From Flavobacteriaceae bacterium (GTDB lineage Bacteria; Bacteroidota; Bacteroidia; Flavobacteriales; Flavobacteriaceae): a stretch of DNA of 44,370 nucleotides. Every line of letters begins with the position of its first letter. The stretch's first letter is position 1. The stretch spans positions 1 to 44,370 of the forward strand of contig JAHEHE010000014.1 of NCBI GenBank assembly GCA_024644725.1, written 5' to 3'. Shown here piece by piece: positions 42,845 through 44,370 of the stretch. The position numbers were made by a program, and so were the translations under genes. The notes under the pieces were generated by a model that ran no database searches, had not been told where the DNA came from, and worked only from the letters and a program-made list of their open reading frames with translations.

Positions 42845-44370
42845 CTACTTGGCTTCGTAGCTAATACAGGGAATGATCATCTCTTCAAGTGATATTCCTC
42901 CGTGCTGATAGGTATTCTTGTAATACTTGACATAATGATTGTAGTTGTTCGGATAGGCGAAGAAGAAATCTTCTTTCGCAAAGATGAACGAGCTGCTCAG
43001 GTGAAGGGCAGGAAGGAAGATGTCTTTTGGATCTTTTACCTCATAGACCTCCTTCTCATTGTAGCTTAAGCTTTTTCCCGTTTTGTAACGGAGATTGGAA
43101 CTTATATTCTTGTCTCCGACCACCTTGGAGGGCCGTGAAGTGTTTATGGTGCCGTGATCGGTGGTTATGATCAGGTTCAGTCCCATTTTCTGAGCATTCT
43201 GAATGATTTCGAGCAGTGGCGAATTTCGAAACCAACTCAGGGTCAATGATCTGTAGGCCTTGTCATCGCTGGCCAGTTCTTTGATCATATCCATTTCGGT
43301 TCGCGAATGAGATAGCATGTCTACAAAGTTGTACACGACTACCGTCAGGTCATTGTCCTTGATTTTTGCCAGGTTGGAGGCAAGGTCCTTGCCCTTGCCT
43401 ACGGTGGTAATTTTGTAATACTCATGGGAGATGCTCATGCCCAGCCTTTTCAGGTTCTCCGTGAGGAATTCCCCTTCGAAAAGGTTCTTTCCGCCTTCAT
43501 CGGTATCATTCTTCCAGTATTGTGGATACTTTTTTTCCATCTCCAAAGGGGTCAGCCCGGAAAAGAGCGCATTTCTCGCGTACTGGGTGGCCGAAGGCAG
43601 GATGCTGAAATAGGCAACTTCCTCTGTTGGCTTGTAGTATTCGTTGATAACGGGTTCGAGTACTCTCAATTGATCATAGCGCAGGTTGTCAATCACAACC
43701 AGAAGCGTTCCCTTGTCCTTTTTCAATTTCGGAGCAATCACCTCCTTGAATAGTTTATGAGACAATACCGGGGCATCGCCACCGTGGAACCAGTCTCTGT
43801 AATTTTTCTTGATGAACTTGTAAAACTGGGAATTGGCCTCTTCTTTCTGGCTTTCCAGTATTTCGGTCATCCCGGGATCAGATATGGATTCGAGCTGTAT
43901 TTCCCAGTGCACCAGTTTCTTGTAAAGATCGATCCAGTCCTGGTACGTGTTGACCATGGCCAGGTCCATGGAAATCTTTCTGAATTCCTGCTGATAGTTC
44001 GAGGTTGTCTTTTCCGACACCAAACGTCCAATGTCGAGGTTCTTCTTCAGGCTCAGCAGTATTTGGTTCGGATTGACGGGTTTGATCAGGTAGTCAGCAA
44101 TCTTCGAGCCGATGGCTTCCTCCATAATATACTCTTCCTCACTCTTAGTAATCATGATGACGGGAAGGTTCGGGTGCTTCTCCTTGATCTGGGACAAGGT
44201 TTCAAGACCCGAAAGACCGGGCATGTTCTCATCGAGAAAGACAATGTCGAACTGTTCCTCATTCACGCTTTCAACCGCGTCGGCGCCATTGGTGCAGGGA
44301 ACCACCTCGTAATTCTTCTTTTCCAAAAAAAGCATGTGAGGTTTGAGAAGTTGAATTTCATCGTCTACCC
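42845..44370 (-). CDS. porX: PorX-like response regulator with PglZ domain, N-terminus cut
   Basis: A response regulator of type IX secretion signalling in Bacteroidetes. The frame is open to the window edge, reading VDDEIQLLKPHMLFLEKK upstream of an internal Met at 44335, so probably under ten residues are missing. The receiver has phospho-acceptor Asp in FLDENMPG and lysine in YLIKPVNP. After a helical linker, a PglZ-type alkaline phosphatase domain shows VVIDNLRYDQ, LPSATQYARNALFSG, TTDHGTIN and YQHGGISLEEMIIP. PorX works with sensor kinase PorY and sigma factor SigP; none is adjacent here. The enzymatic role of PglZ is known only from family work. Confidence 0.92.
   Translation of the reverse strand, partial: VDDEIQLLKPHMLFLEKKNYEVVPCTNGADAVESVNEEQFDIVFLDENMPGLSGLETLSQIKEKHPNLPVIMITKSEEEYIMEEAIGSKIADYLIKPVNPNQILLSLKKNLDIGRLVSEKTTSNYQQEFRKISMDLAMVNTYQDWIDLYKKLVHWEIQLESISDPGMTEILESQKEEANSQFYKFIKKNYRDWFHGGDAPVLSHKLFKEVIAPKLKKDKGTLLVVIDNLRYDQLRVLEPVINEYYKPTEEVAYFSILPSATQYARNALFSGLTPLEMEKKYPQYWKNDTDEGGKNLFEGEFLTENLKRLGMSISHEYYKITTVGKGKDLASNLAKIKDNDLTVVVYNFVDMLSHSRTEMDMIKELASDDKAYRSLTLSWFRNSPLLEIIQNAQKMGLNLIITTDHGTINTSRPSKVVGDKNISSNLRYKTGKSLSYNEKEVYEVKDPKDIFLPALHLSSSFIFAKEDFFFAYPNNYNHYVKYYKNTYQHGGISLEEMIIPCISYEAK

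Noticed and set aside
1-44370. tRNA, rRNA, CRISPR arrays, insertion sequences or prophage
   Set aside because: No cloverleaf T-loop strings, regularly spaced direct repeats, transposase or phage genes were seen by eye; a tRNAscan and repeat search would settle it.

Overview
The window looks like a chromosomal core segment of a Bacteroidota bacterium, most likely in or near the Flavobacteriales. The evidence is the PorX-type PglZ response regulator of type IX secretion, a TonB-dependent receptor with a carboxypeptidase-like N-terminal domain, several PorT-like outer-membrane barrels, a split transketolase, a zapA/RNase Y locus, many Bacteroidetes-type -7 boxes (TAnnTTTG) with almost no Shine-Dalgarno sequences, and short lipoprotein signals. 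I see no phage, insertion sequence, CRISPR array, tRNA or rRNA. No stretch over 300 bases lacks a gene or RNA. The genus cannot be named from sequence alone.

Layout. 1-4003 (minus): fatty-acid beta-oxidation operon (MarR regulator, FadN-type dehydrogenase/hydratase, FadA thiolase cut by the window edge), with a perfect operator-like palindrome upstream of the regulator. 4113-8318 (plus): unknown cytoplasmic protein, NatA/NatB-type ABC exporter, and a sigma-54-type response regulator that lacks a DNA-binding domain. 8328-14007 (minus): ECF sigma factor, membrane protein and Spy-like periplasmic protein in a tight operon, then an M23 peptidase followed by a TonB-dependent receptor. 14169-16538 (plus): coiled-coil protein, zapA, a probable 6S RNA and rny. 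16550-19194 (minus): a membrane-anchored Schlafen/AlbA_2 protein translationally coupled to a DUF4421-like envelope protein. 19287-22931 (minus): five envelope proteins (PorT-like barrels, glycine-zipper protein, SnoaL/NTF2-like lipoprotein). 22962-26354 (minus): transketolase C-terminal subunit, Maf, UbiA prenyltransferase, SmpB and a small lipoprotein. 26484-33003 (minus): PEP carboxylase, ClpB and a TlpA-like lipoprotein, with two clear intrinsic terminators. 33235-34080 (plus): transketolase N-terminal subunit. 34074-37736 (minus): TRIC/UPF0126 channel, MltF, glycosyltransferase 2 and a lone HsdR-N-type nuclease-fold protein, the last divergent from holA (37766-38770, plus). 38781-42745 (minus): serC-serA-DUF1015-yggS operon. 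42845-44370 (minus): porX, missing only its first few codons.

Most of the window is housekeeping. The parts most worth follow-up are the AlbA_2 membrane sensor with its coupled DUF4421 partner, the HTH-less sigma-54 activator in the ABC-exporter operon, the probable 6S RNA, the transketolase halves placed 9 kb apart on opposite strands, and the lone HsdR-N protein sharing a 29-bp palindromic promoter region with holA. I did not find a clear complete new multi-gene system.
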